Positions 1 to 11,644 are shown, numbered from the stretch's first letter. The stretch is 64,000 nucleotides of DNA from Molanna angustata (GCA_963576475.1 OY754979.1:30149578-30213577), one strand, 5' to 3'. Notes: generated by a model from the sequence alone, not told the origin. Translations and numbers: made by a program.

Positions 1-1180
1 ATCCTTGTTTCTAATCCATGTTTCTATTGTTTTCTTGTATTTCAAATTATTCATCAACTGTATGTCCGTTATTTCACTTTTTATCTTGTTAGAAATTTTT
101 GGAGCTAAATAATAGTAATGTCTTTGTCCGAATGTCGTGTTTGTCTTTGGAGTCATGAGAAAATTCCTGCGTGTCGTCTCGTAATTGTGTTGCGGTGTAA
201 TGTGAATTGTTTTATCTTTATGAAAATGTATAGAAATAATTTTGATATATAACTGTGGAATTTTGAAAACTGGAAAATCCTTAAATAATTGAACTATCGG
301 TCGATTCCCGTTAAGTTTATTTTTTTAAAAAGATTTTAGTCACCCTTTAATGCTTTACATTTGAAAAGATCTAGTCGATGACAGTCCACGAGCGTGAGTC
401 TTCTATTCACATTCGTCGATTGTTCTTTTTGCACTATGGTGCCGAGATTGCTAATCTAGAAGGATCCATGAGATACTTTTCGTGCTGTGCATTTTTTGTC
501 GCTCATTTAGCGTTCTGCGAAGGGGCCGTTTACAGTCCCCATATGCAGAGCGGGTGGTGGTGAGAGAAGCGAAAAATGATTTGATAAACAATGCAGTTTT
601 GAATCGACGCGGGACAAGGCTTACGTCCAAGTGATAGCTGGCGTTGGGTGAACATGATATGGCAAAAAACGAAGCGATGTTTATTTTTCTGAAATATTTA
701 TAAACATGCAAGATTTTTTATCGATTAATATGCAAATGAGCCACTAGGAAGTGTGTATGAGTGTATGTCGTGTCAATTCACCATCATTCGAGTGCGAAAG
801 TTCAAGGACGCTCAAGGAGAAAGATTTGCAAAAACAAAAAATAATCGTTAAATTAAAATTTTCGTGTCAAATCAGATTATCGTCGAATTCGTGGAAGCGA
901 AAATATTTTCATATTGATATTTCCCAGCGATGTCCATCAGTAAGTTGAGTGTGTAACGCAAACGACACGCCTATCAATATTTTAAGTATGAAAAAAGTAT
1001 GAAATATTTGTATTATTATGACCTTAACGTATCTTGTACTAAGTATGAAGCATTTGTATTATTATGACCAAGAAGGGGTAAGATGATAATAAGATCAATT
1101 AAATGAAAATAAAGACAAAATAGAATATATTTTTCGATGGGAAACACCGTAAAAATGATTAGTAGATACTACTGTCCAAC
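1..1180. other. AT-rich DNA, no gene recognised
   Basis: No reading frame here has recognisable protein similarity or a convincing exon structure. The only local structure noticed is a short imperfect duplication: the block starting at 997 (GTATGAAATATTTGTATTAT) recurs at 1043 with two changes. Confidence 0.6.
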
Positions 1181-1486
1181 TAGGGAATCCAAACCCACAA
1201 ATGCGGTATTCGCATGACTTGCGGGATCAGTAATGCGGGACTACGCCTGCGGGATACGCACGACTTGCGGATTTAAAAGCAGAATGTGGTGTTTCAGTCG
1301 TGTCATTAATAAATGTTAATTTCCCTTTTTTATTGCATCGTACAAAAATTTCTTAAAAAGTGAAAAAAGGGTTTTGATTTGTGATACATAGTTTGTAATT
1401 CCGCAAATCCAGCGAATCCACGGGATTGATGACCCCAATCCCACAGGCGTGCGGAATCAAAGTTTTATTGCGGGATTGGATTCCCA
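1181..1486. mobile_element. hAT-like MITE with GGGAATCCAA termini
   Basis: Seen: the left end reads TAGGGAATCCAAACCCACAA (1181) and the right end is its imperfect inverse (ending about 1486, GGATTGGATTCCCA). GCGGGAT-type motifs recur just inside both ends, and there is no ORF. Length is about 305 bp. Flanks share a rough 8-mer (TGTCCAAC left, GTATCAAC right), weak as a target duplication. Small non-autonomous elements with A/T-GGG termini and 8-bp duplications are typical of hAT, but the superfamily is an inference. Confidence 0.5.
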
Positions 1487-1514
1487 AGTATCAACAACAT
1501 ATTATGATTTCATA

Positions 1515-2065
1515 CACTTCCTTGCACCCTGAGTTTATTTCCGTATGGCAATTTATTCCAACTAACCGGTGTTTCCAGCCCCGAGAAGCAATATTTGCGT
1601 GAAAAATGAATTAAAATAATCGAATATTTTTATTATTGCATATGTGCAAACATTGGATTTTTTTCGCTGTCGGGAGTCAAAGGTATTTTTTAACAGATTT
1701 TTAATTATCTCAATAGAGACGAAGTTGGAATATTTACTGTAGGAGAACCGGGAAATCAAGGCACCTACAGGGCTTACGACCTGTCATCGGCTGGTTTACG
1801 TGATCACTTTATGCGCTTGCGCAACGTTCACCAATTATGCCTTTATAATGAGATCCCTATCAAAATCAAAATTGAATTGAACAGGTCGTAAGCCCTGTAG
1901 GTGCCTTGATTTCCCGGTTCTCCTACAGTAAATATTCCAACTTCGTCTCTATTGAGATAATTAAAAATCTGTTAATTAAAATAAATTTCTCATCTGTTGG
2001 GGATCGAAACCAGGACGCCCGCACAGAAGCCAAGATTACAAACTGTGCCACAGCGGTTCGGACAT
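1515..2065 (-). repeat. tRNA-derived SINE, split by a palindromic element
   Basis: Read on the minus strand, the head (about 2065 to 1975) has a box A-like GTGGCACAGTTTGTAATC and a box B-like GGTTTCGATCCCC. The body and tail (1619 to about 1515) carry CACGCAAATATTGCTTCTC and GGTTAGTTGGA. The same parts are contiguous in the copy at 17481. Here the body is interrupted by the element at 1620-1973, flanked by the 11-bp direct repeat AATTAAAATAA (1609-1619 and 1974-1984). The uninterrupted copy shows that the joined halves reproduce the SINE exactly at this point. Confidence 0.75.
1620..1973 (-). mobile_element. Palindromic element, copy A
   Basis: A 354-bp element made mainly of two inverted arms of about 95 bp (1691-1785 and 1880-1973). 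Each arm carries GTAGGAGAACCGGGAAATCA and GGCTTACGACCTGT. In minus orientation it begins TAACAGATTTTTAATTATCT and ends with a further 70-nt tail containing ACTCCCGACAG and ATATGCAATAATAAAAATAT, finishing TTCGA. It sits inside the SINE with an 11-bp target duplication. There is no coding capacity. Related copies lie at 5752-6029 and 18009-18563. Class is unresolved: see findings. Confidence 0.7.
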
Positions 2066-2098
2066 TTGATTTAATTTGAAAATGAAACTGTGGAATTT

Positions 2099-2245
2099 TT
2101 TTTTTTAACATGTCTACGTAGGGGACGCCAGCTATTAGGATTTGGGTCCATTTTACTCTTCCGAAGAAGCGCACTATGTAGCGTTGGGAGGGGTTTGCAA
2201 TCTTCAAAGTCTCAAAGTCAGAATTTGTCTCAATAATAAATTTCA
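2099..2245 (-). mobile_element. LINE 3' end with poly(A), antisense
   Basis: The reverse complement matches the 3' end of the LINE at 6082-6956: CAAACCCCTCCCAACGCTAC, then AAATCCTAATAGCTGGCGTC, CATGTTAAAA and a poly(A) run (poly(T) at about 2099-2106 on the plus strand). Only the last 100-150 nt are present, so this is a strongly 5'-truncated insertion. It abuts the SINE head. Confidence 0.7.
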
Positions 2246-2629
2246 AAGCACGGTTGGATAAATTACCTAAGTCTCAATACAGATTTGTAACAGTTTACAG
2301 GTTTTCTCATTAAATGGTACATTGAAAGAATAAAAGGTAAACAAAAAAGATTTAAATAAGTGAAAAGAAAAAATCAAAGGACTAAAGAGTATCCAAGGAA
2401 AGACTGACAAGACTGCAGGAACAATATTTTGAAAGAAAGATACGTGGGGTTTATAAAAGAGTAGTTGAAGAGGAACAAAAATTAACTAGAGTATTGGATG
2501 TAGAACACAATCAGTAAAATACTTTATTTCGTGGAGCCAAGAATTAAACAATACCTTTATCACTAAAGTATGTTGTACATTTTTTACGCTTGAAAATAAG
2601 ACGAAAATACCATCACCATCTACGACGAC

Positions 2630-2890
2630 GAATCCTTTTATTACTTTTAACGCCGCCTATTATCCAGGCGGATTGGACATGTTGTCAGATCCGGGGAAGC
2701 CACAAAACGCATCCAACAAAATAACCCCGTGAGCAGGTGACCAAGACAAAGATTCATGAACAATGTCAACCGAGAACTGAATGTGCTGATGGTTTGTAAT
2801 GACTGGAAGTCCGTTGCTACTGACAGGAAGGCTCAGAAAGCTTTTGTTATTGAGACTAAAGGTCTACCGGCGTACTGCGGCCATCGGAAA
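2630..2890 (+). pseudogene. Non-LTR retrotransposon C-terminal relic
   Basis: The translation reads ..RIGHVVRSGEATKRIQQN.., then RQRFMNNVNRELNVLMVCND and WKSVATDRKAQKAFVIETKG, interrupted by a stop. The order (R-x-G-H-V, a basic linker, then D-W-K..A.DR..W/A) is the layout of the tail of insect non-LTR polymerases after the reverse-transcriptase domain. A related fragment is at 26795-26885. The family is not resolved. It is short and decayed. Confidence 0.5.
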
Positions 2891-2894
2891 TAAT

Positions 2895-5739
2895 TAGGTA
2901 AGTATAAAATACTAGATCCATATACATGGAGCGACGTGGTTTTTTTTTAACGTAATAAGTTTGTAATTATTTTGAAATATATTTTATTAAACTAAACTGA
3001 TACGGAATATTCTACGGGTATCTTCGACTCTTAGATTATTTAACAGAGACAATTTAAATTTTAACAAGGTATGCTATGCGAACATGTTAATGAACACAAA
3101 CATATTAAATAAAATAAATATGGAAATGATGACAGCAAATGATGCTAAGTCCAAGCAGCGCACGAATATCAATTAAAAATAAACTATCAAATGACCATAA
3201 AAACCAAAGCGGTTATATCTGAATTCCTCTTTTCGTGTAATACCTCATTTCGGTATTGTTGGAGATTGGAAAAAGGCGTAAATGCGAAATAAAAGTGATT
3301 TAGTGGCGTATTAAAATGAGAGAAATGTTTAAGAGGTAGGAGTTGCTCAAACGTCACACTGATTTAATGGCCTGACTGGTACATTTTGTAGGCGACTACT
3401 CATCAAATCGTCGATTGATGATTAATTAATTGCTAGCAAAGATCATAGGTACCCTCTTCGAATTCTATTAGAAGATCTATTAATAAATACTAAATTGTTA
3501 ATATCATACCACGTTTAAAATCAGTGTATTGGCCTAGTTGTTTTTATTTATTTGTTTAATTTTTGAATTGAATCACATGGATCTTTTTAAATTGGCTATT
3601 GATTTCAAAACGTTTCTAGCTTCAGTTCGTCAATTTGCCTGACTAAGGAACATTGAATTAACAAAAGTTCAGCAAAAGAAAGTGGTTCGTTACAAAAATA
3701 CACTACAATAAAGTAAATAAATAATAAAACTCATTATTTCACATTATGAAATTGATTGGATACCAAAAGACATTAGTGTTCCATTAGTTACCTGATCGAC
3801 TGCTTTAGTTGCCTTATCGATTATTAAAACTAAATAAACCCAAAAGAAACCAGTAAAGGTAATCGTAAATGATTCATGGGATACAAAATGGCTAATCGTT
3901 TCTCGTCACATTTTCTCGAAACACCAATAAGTTTCCAAGTCCCAAACCTTTTAATGGTTCGCATCGTACAGAAGTCGTGGAAGATACGAAATGGATAAAG
4001 AAGATTTACATGCCGGACCCTCGCATAGATTCTTCGAGGGACAATACGTTGCGAAGGAATAAAACGACCGTGAGTCACCTTGGAGAAACCCGAAAAAGAA
4101 TGCGACAGAGAAAAAACAAACGGTAGACAGTAAACCCGTTGTCCTTGGAGCCTTTTTCAATGAACGAATCTCTAATGAATCCTAACGAAATTCGGTTCTG
4201 AATTGGCTATGGGATCTGAAAACGTATCTAACTATGTAGTTACAAGACCGGGACAAAATATATGAATTATTAGATTTTTGTTTATACATAACGGAGAGTA
4301 GAGTGGAAAAACAAGTTTATTAAATTGTGATATTTGATAAAAACGCACTAAAAAAACAAATATTAACATTCAATAATTCTAAATTGACAAAGAAAATAAT
4401 TCTGCACAAAATCATTTAAGATGGTGCTGAACTAAAATTATCAAGAATACTTAACCTTATATATAAACAAAGGTCTAATGTATAAACGAGACCCAAAGGA
4501 GTAGTACCTAACTCTTGTTTGTGTTACCGAATTTTCACCTATTCTAACTTAAATGTTTAATATGTTTCTGTAATACAATTCAGACCTATTGATAAACAAC
4601 GGCTTATTTTATTTATTTAGTTTGTCACAGGATAATTATTAGTGTCAACTCCATAATGACATAGAATAAAACAATAGTTTGAGTTTCTCTGTTATTTTAT
4701 TGATGGCATTAACTGGAGTAACAGTTCTCCAAGAGTATGAGTAGTCAGAGTGCGAGAGAAAGAAGTAGAACCGTTTACGGTTTCTTTAGATTTGAACCAA
4801 TTAAATTTTGATAAAACCTCTACAGTTGGTGCAGTTATTGACATTACACAAAAAAATTCCGGGATGGGAAGTCTCGTCGAAGTCTCCTATAACGATCAGG
4901 CTCACGATTTCAATCGCCAAACATACGGCCGTAATGACGTCCCACGCGCCGTCACGTTATGCCGTCATCCTTGGTGGTGTGACGTAAAAGACGTGGGAGG
5001 CTGCTATGATAATATGACGGTGCCGATTATCGTCTAACAATTATTATTGTTATTGTAGTAGAATAATATCCAACTGTCATGTCCATAAAAGGCTTCCTAG
5101 GGTCTAAAGACACGCCTTCTCTCCTTGACACATATTTACCTCATCGATAATTATCTAACATCGATCGATACAATTATTTTCATTAAATCTTTCTCAAGAT
5201 GACATGGCATTTAAGTACCTACTCATGAACGAAGAACGACTAACAATCGTTTTACTCTTCAGTCTTCACTTCCATGGAAAAGATCCATGATATCATACCA
5301 TAAATAACGATGCTGGGTTTTTTAATTTTTCTATTTCAAAATAAAACTCACGTCAATGTTACAGAATAGACTCAGATAGTTAGATTGTGTACTTTAAAAC
5401 AACTACTACTTGATTTAGTACCTCTTCATCTTTTTCTTTTGCCTATCCTTATTTCTATTATTTGGGTTCGGATATAATCCGCATACTTGTTTTAGCACCG
5501 ATTATAGTCTTTTTATAATTTTATTTGAGTTCCTTAAATCAACTATTTTGTTCATTATAATAGTTTATTTTGGATCCCAAAACCACAGAACATGCTTAAA
5601 GCTCAATTCGATTTGTGAGATGATTTTTATTTTTTGTATGTTATTTTATTTATTAAACTGGTAATATTTATTAAGTTAACAACAATTATTATACCATCGA
5701 GTCCAACAGATGTTAATTATTTTATAATAATATACAATT
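2895..5739. other. AT-rich DNA, no gene recognised
   Basis: No coding similarity seen. One compositional anomaly at about 4880-5030 is GC-richer, with repeated GACGTCCCACG/GACGTGGGAGG-type blocks in inverted orientation and TGACGT half-sites. An open frame of about 95 codons crosses it (4750-5037, no ATG) with no recognised domain, so it is not called as a gene. Confidence 0.5.
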
Positions 5740-5751
5740 ATTCATATTAAT

Positions 5752-6029
5752 GTAGGAGAACCGAGAAATCAAGGCACCTACAGGGCTTACGACCTGTCAT
5801 CGGCTGGTTTACGTGATCACTTTATGCGCTTGCGCAACGTTCACCACGTAAACCAGCCGATGATAGGTCGTAAGCCCTGTAGGTGCCTTGATTTCCCGGT
5901 TCTCCTACAGTAAATATTCCAACTTCGTCTCTATTGAGATAATTAAAAATCTGTTAAAAAACATCTTTGACTCCCGACAGGGAAAAAATCCAATGTTTGC
6001 GCATATGCAATAATAAAAAAAAATATTCG
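5752..6029 (+). mobile_element. Palindromic element, copy B
   Basis: Same family as 1620-1973. The 5' end starts at GTAGGAGAACC, about 45 nt further in than copies A and C. The inner arms meet almost directly: CACGTAAACCAGCCGATGAT (5846) inverts the block ending at 5815, making a near-perfect hairpin. The 3' tail (ACTCCCGACAGGGAAAAAAT ... AATATTCG) is complete. It is flanked by the 12-bp repeat ATTCATATTAAT (5740-5751 and 6030-6041). That repeat occurs twice more downstream (6052-6063, 6068-6079). Confidence 0.7.
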
Positions 6030-6081
6030 ATTCATATTAATAAGGAATTCGATTCATATTAATAACGATTCATATTAATAA

Positions 6082-6956
6082 GCCCGGAAAGACCTTCATC
6101 AAAAAATAAATAGCTACCTCCACTCAATCAATACCTGGGGTGAAAGTAATCTTGTTTCATTTAACGTCTCAAAAACCCAAGCCTGTCTAATTTCTGCGAA
6201 GAGAAACCCCAATGAATTGCAAGTGTCTTTCAACGGAAGCACCCTACCTAACAGCAGCTCTATCGACCTGCTTGGAGTATCTATAACGAACCAATTACAC
6301 TACAAGGGCTCTATCGAAGCTAAGGTGAAACTCGCCTCCAAAAAATTGAGCGTACTATATAGAGCGCGCAGATATTTTACTAAGACCCAGATCTGTATAC
6401 TCTACAAAGCGCAAATACGCCCAATTATTGAATATGGCAGTCACCTCTGGAGTGGCGCCCCCCAATACCTACTGAATACCCTCGACGCTGTCCAAAGGCG
6501 TGCTATACGTCTGATTGATGATCCATCACTGACTGATGGATTGCAATCACTAGAACACAGACGCACAGTCGGTATTTTAAGTTTATTCTATAGATACTAC
6601 CACGGGAATTGCTCAGAAGAACTTGCATCTTTGGTCCCTCCTCCACCCACTCGCAACAGAGTCACTCGCTTCACTCAATCGCAGCATCCATTCACAGTGG
6701 ACCTTCAACATATACGAACAAGTCGCTTCTCGAACTCCTTTATTAACACAGCAGCCCGACTGTGGAACGATCTTCCGAATTCTGTGTTTCCATCTTCGTA
6801 CAACCCGGGTCTTTTTAAAATCCGAATTAATAAACTCTTTTCTAGATTGCAAACCCCTCCCAACGCTACGTAGTGCGCTTCTTCGGAAGAGTAAAATGGA
6901 CCCAAATCCTAATAGCTGGCGTCCCCTACGTAGACATGTTAAAAAAAAAAAAAAAA
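6082..6956 (+). pseudogene. 5'-truncated LINE: RT C-terminal region plus 3' UTR and poly(A)
   Basis: An open frame with no ATG runs 6082-6873 (264 codons). It starts inside a reverse-transcriptase domain (..INTWGESNLVSFNVSKTQ.., the region after the palm catalytic motif) and continues through LLGVSITNQLHYKGSIEAKV, QIRPIIEYGSHLWSGAP, LDAVQRRAIRLIDDPSL and a terminal AARLWNDLPNSVFP block. This order is characteristic of the thumb and C-terminus of jockey/CR1-group non-LTR polymerases. A short 3' UTR and poly(A) (6941-6956) follow. Upstream domains (endonuclease, catalytic palm) are absent, so it is a dead 5'-truncated copy. It begins just after the repeated 12-mers next to palindromic copy B. 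Its 3' end recurs at 2099-2245 and about 62110-62217. Confidence 0.88.
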
Positions 6957-6959
6957 CAT

Positions 6960-8436
6960 GAATTAAAATTAGATATTGGTGTGTTCAACTATAAATAACG
7001 ATATGAAAATAAATATTAATGAAAATGTGATTCTTGCGATGCAGGCAAAATAGTAAACCTATTTTAATATAAATAAATGTACGCAGTTTTAGAATTCCTA
7101 AAAAAAAAGTCGAAATTAAAACAAAAATACAGTTGATTCATAAAAATATATTAGATAAGTAAAATATTTTACCAACAACACAAGACAAAGAAAAATGAGA
7201 AAAAAATGTTGAATCTGATACAAAGGATGAATTTGAAAAATTTATATACAAACCTTGACATATTTCCAGTGCTGTATAAGAAGAGACCGCAGTTACCAAA
7301 TGTGTTAATGGCAGTCCAATATCCCAGAGTTAGTAGCGGATTAGGAGGGAACAAAAATAAACAAAAACCAACATGAACCAACACCGCCAACAAAGGGTTA
7401 GTTTATAAAAATCCTTGCAATAATGTTTACCCACTATAAATAAATAAGAGTTAATAATGACTATAAGAAGATAATGTATTATGTTGGTTATATCCAGAAC
7501 AGGTATGTCAAACTAATCGGATATCAGAAAGTATGAAGGTGTTATGTAAAAAAAACTATTAGGATACTTGTTGAATTTTTATACACATTTGCCAATGAAC
7601 TAGAAGAACATTTAAATTGAAATCTACGCTTTGTCAAAAAGTCCAAGATTACTTCGATATAAAAAATCCAAGATTTTTTAAGAAATATGGAATAATTGAC
7701 TTCATGGTACATAAATAAAAATTTACTTATTTTCTTATAAAACCAACAACTGAAAATAAGCTTGATGACGGAGCAGTGAGCTCTGAAATCGATAACAATA
7801 TTTACAAAAAACTTGGTTTTAGCAAAGTTTTAAATAAAAAAAACATGTTCGTTTGACAAATTACGATTTTTAAATTGAATATATATCATAGTTCATATAA
7901 CTCGTCAATTAATAGATGTATCAAATATAAATATGAGTTATATCAACTAAGTATTATTAGAGTTGGTTCGATTTTGTTATTATGCATTGTAATCGTTATT
8001 TTACTTTTGAATGATAAAATGAATATTAAAATATACAAACGTCCAAACAAGTATATTGCATGAAAAAAATAACCTACGGTAAGTTGGTACCTACTATAGA
8101 AAGAATGACATTCAAAAGACACTGATTACGAAATTAGTTGATCTGTCGAATATTTCTCAATTAAATGTCATTGAAATTACTTAATCAAAGGTATATAAAC
8201 TAATTAATTGGTTACAATGTATGCACAGTATAATTGTTAATAATTCAATAAGACGGGTTAATTGGTAATCATTGCCGATAACCTTAGTTTGACACACCTG
8301 CCAATTAATACTGCCTTAAATTTTAAAACGAGAAAGCAAAGTTATAGCCTAGCAATTATATATAACCTCTATGGCGGATCAGTGATGATTGACATGTATG
8401 AAGAAATTTAATACTTGTTAATAAGAATCACTAAGA
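6960..8436. other. AT-rich DNA, nothing recognised
   Basis: No gene, RNA gene or repeat family recognised. Short open frames here are AT-biased and without domains. Confidence 0.5.
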
Positions 8437-8438
8437 AT

Positions 8439-8511
8439 CGATTTCGTTCACCTTTAATACAAGCATTTTTGCCAAGTTCAAAGAATGCACGAGGATGAAT
8501 ATGTTCTCATT
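8439..8511 (+). repeat. Fragment of tRNA-Thr-type SINE body
   Basis: TTTCGTTCACCTTTAATACA and the following GCATTTTTGCCAAGTTCAA..AATGCACGAGGATG match the post-tRNA body of the SINEs at 13106 and 40093 (TTTCGTTCACCTATAGCACA, AAGCATTTATGCT). The tRNA-like head is missing. Confidence 0.6.
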
Positions 8512-8514
8512 ACA

Positions 8515-11110
8515 ATGACAAAATATACTGTTATAAAAAAATACACAAATTAGTATTGAGTAAGCGATGTACCTCAAGGAACACAAAGGAGTCACGTGTA
8601 AGAACCGTAAACATTTTTTAATTAATAAAAATATATAATCAATTTTATTTATTACAAATCACTTAGACACGAAGAGTGAGTTATTTAAAATGAACAGTTC
8701 TTAATGCATTCCTGTTGAATTGGTCGTATCTGCTACTGTCTCAACAATCAATGTTTTTAATTTAAATATTTTCCCCCTATTTATAAATTAGATAATCTTA
8801 TTTCTAACGCTTTTAAACCATCTAATTTACGACCTTGCTTATGTCTCGATAAAAAAACTTTCGCATTGAAACTGCTCGCATCAAATAAATGGTTTCAAAG
8901 GGATTTGTAAAAAATACAATTGCTGCAAATGATTTATTGTTATAGTCTTTGAAAATTAAATTAAATTAATATACAAAAAATGTTTATTGGTCCTTTATAA
9001 CAAGTATTCAATATCTTATTAAAAAAGACTATCTAAGAGAAAATATAAAGTAGGTATATGGACATTGTAAACATAAGTATTTTATTCTAAAGCAAATACA
9101 TTCTCATCTAAAAAAATATTGTAAATCTTCTATATTCATTAAAATATTGGACAGCAAATGTTGCACGAAATTCGTACAGGATAAAATATAGTAAGTTAAA
9201 TTAAAAATTGAAGTAAAAATCGTTATTAGCATACTCGATACTAAAAAAGGAAAAGTAATAATTTTGAAGGTAAAAAGAGCGAATTCTTTTAAGGAAGTTC
9301 ATAACGCTGATACCCCTTTAAAGTTCGTGATTTTTAAACATTATCAATCATAAAATAATTTTAGTTTGTTTTTGTAATCGGGTAATAAACATTTAAAAAT
9401 TAACAATATCTATACAAATCTTACTTCTTAAAACACATTATATGATGTTACTTTGTTTTTAATAATTAGTTACGACGATGAATTAAGATTAATGAAGTCC
9501 TGCTATTACGATTTGCGTGTAACATTCGCTAAAGTAATATTGAAAGTAGCGTTATATATTCGTTCAATCAAATACAAAATCAAGAAAATTAAGTTTTTTT
9601 TGAAAATACGTTTAAATCTAACTTTAATAAGGCAACAGGAAAGCCATACAAGAAACACAATATCATAAGCGAAGATTATTGCCATAGACAAACTACGTCT
9701 GTCTGTCATAAACAAAGACCGCATAATATATTTAGTATATAAGGTCTTTGGTCATAAATAATTCCAATTAACATAATCAGTTTATTGGGAAATAAAAGCA
9801 TATACAGAGGTTGTGTTTTATTATTAATTTTTTTAAATAATATAAAAAAGAAAGATCGATTGAACAAATATAAGTGCATCTAGAGAGTTCAGCCGTAGCA
9901 AGTAGGTAAACAGGATTTTCTTTCAAACAATGGATACTAAAAATAACATCTTAATTTTAAACAGTTAAATTTTACATATCTAAATGTAACATTGGGGATG
10001 ATAAACATATTTAGTATGCAAATAAAATGTATGTGTAAAAAAAACAGTTAATGTTGGTTATATAAGATAATCATCAAAAATCAACAACATTTAATGATAA
10101 AAATAATTGTTTCAGGATATTTTTATATTGCCTAAAAATATAGTAAATAGAAAGAAGTACAAAATTGATATTTATAGTTTTATGTTATAGTTGTAATAAT
10201 ATTGTAAAAATAAGCTATAGTAATACTTTTTTATTTATTTATTTATTTATTCGTGTCTGAGAAATATTGATACACTTATATTTCATATCATTATTAACAC
10301 ATACATATATATTATACAGTGATGCAGAAAGCAGTGTCATTAAGGTGTATTAATCACCATCAAACTAAGCAAAGCCTGTGTCATGATGGCTATTTACAGA
10401 CTTATACAGGATAATTCATTAGAATAAATACATTAATAATTAAGTTATGCATTTTTTTTATGTCTGACGAAGTTCAAGTTCATATCGAAATGAGTCACGC
10501 CTGATGATAGTTCACAGAACCAAACGCTCACGATATTACATCAGCTAAGAGGTTCAAATTTTAAATGTACAGTTATTTTCGTAAATAAATAACTAACATA
10601 TTATATGCAATAGACATTTGATTATATTGTTTACGGCTACTCGCTTACCCCTTTATGATCGGCCCATTACATTAATGAACATATATGTAGATACCTATAC
10701 ACAAGAAAGTAATTTGCTGAGTATGATGGACGATCATTATGTACCGGGCCTATCTTTCACGAGAATGTATTGGTTGTGAATTATTAAAATTAATAACCAT
10801 GAGTATCGACAAACCAGAACTGAACTGGAGAAAAATATTTCTATAAATATTTATTAAAAAAAAAAACATTGAAGGGTTTTGAACAATTAAAAAATGACGA
10901 GGTTCGCACCCATTCTGAAAGTTGTCTTTTATAGATGAGACGAGAATAATGTGTGTGGTTGCACGCATGTGTCTTGCTTCCGTTTATAAGGTAATGCCAA
11001 CTCACAACAGAAACCTACTTTTTTTATTGTATCTTTATATGATTTTACTATTACATGGTGGCACATTTATACAAATTGTAAATAAATAAAAATATATACA
11101 ATAACTTTAT
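8515..11110. other. AT-rich DNA with minor repeats
   Basis: No gene recognised. It contains the small palindrome at 9714-9752 (separate entry) and a (TTTA)n run at about 10229-10251, which may be the antisense tail of a lost LINE copy. No coding similarity was found next to that run. Confidence 0.5.
9714..9752. mobile_element. 39-bp palindromic micro-element with 7-bp duplication
   Basis: The ends are CAAAGACC and GGTCTTTGG, and the right half contains TATATAAGGTCTTTGG. It is flanked by a perfect 7-bp direct repeat TCATAAA (9707-9713 and 9753-9759). A related 36-bp palindrome at 25799-25834 is flanked by a different 7-mer, TTTTAAT. Two independent duplications of equal length support real insertions. 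Confidence 0.6.
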
Positions 11111-11111
11111 A

Positions 11112-11244
11112 CTAACCAGGAATTTGAGTACTTTCGGTCGAACGTTTTCGAAGCTAACCGCTTCTTCTACGTATAAGTTTGTTCGGAGGAAGAAGCGGTT
11201 AGCTTCGAAAACGTTCGACCGAAGATACTCAAATTCGTGGTTAT
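11112..11244. mobile_element. Hairpin element H1 with degenerate hammerhead-like cores
   Basis: Inverted arms of about 55 bp (11112-11166 and 11186-11244) share AATTTGAGTA, TTCGGTCGAACGTTTTCGAA and GCTAACCGCTTCTTC. The plus strand of the right arm reads CGGAGGA (11184-11190), then the stem-loop GAAGC-GGTTA-GCTTC, then GAAA (11207-11210). This mirrors the hammerhead ribozyme layout CUGANGA, stem II, GAAA, with U4 changed to G. There is no ORF. Hammerhead motifs are known in the terminal repeats of Penelope-like elements; the link here is inference. Confidence 0.55.
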
Positions 11245-11644
11245 ATTTTTACTGTTTTTAAATACACTTTTTTCTCAATGATATTGTTTTTCAAAAATCA
11301 GTCAACGATACAAAAATATACAAAAATTCAAATTGCCAAAAAAATTTAAATACAAATATTGCTGTTTGATGATTAAAAACCAACATAAATTTAAAATTAG
11401 GGAAAACAAATAAGGATATTCATACCTTCTTCAGATGTTTGTTAACCCATTTTGTGAAGGTCTTCTTTTGTATTGCATCCCGCTCATCTGGAAAGAAAAA
11501 AAATGAAATATTAAAAACACACTTTATTTATTTATTCGTATATTGATAGACATCACAATGATTATTGTATCTGCAATACCCTAGGGAAAAAAACCTATGC
11601 TGGGGCCAATGCATCTCGAAACAGTGACACTGTAATAATTAATG

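Noticed and set aside
3600..3645. Hammerhead-like TTGACGA ... GAAACG on the minus strand
   Set aside because: No convincing stem II between the two core parts.
6613..6961. Additional ORFs overlapping the LINE at 6082-6873
   Set aside because: Other-frame shadows of the RT C-terminus and 3' UTR.
11117..11245. Rho-independent-type terminator or regulatory hairpin
   Set aside because: Arms of about 55 bp in a eukaryotic gene-free region are far longer than a terminator; a mobile-element origin fits better.
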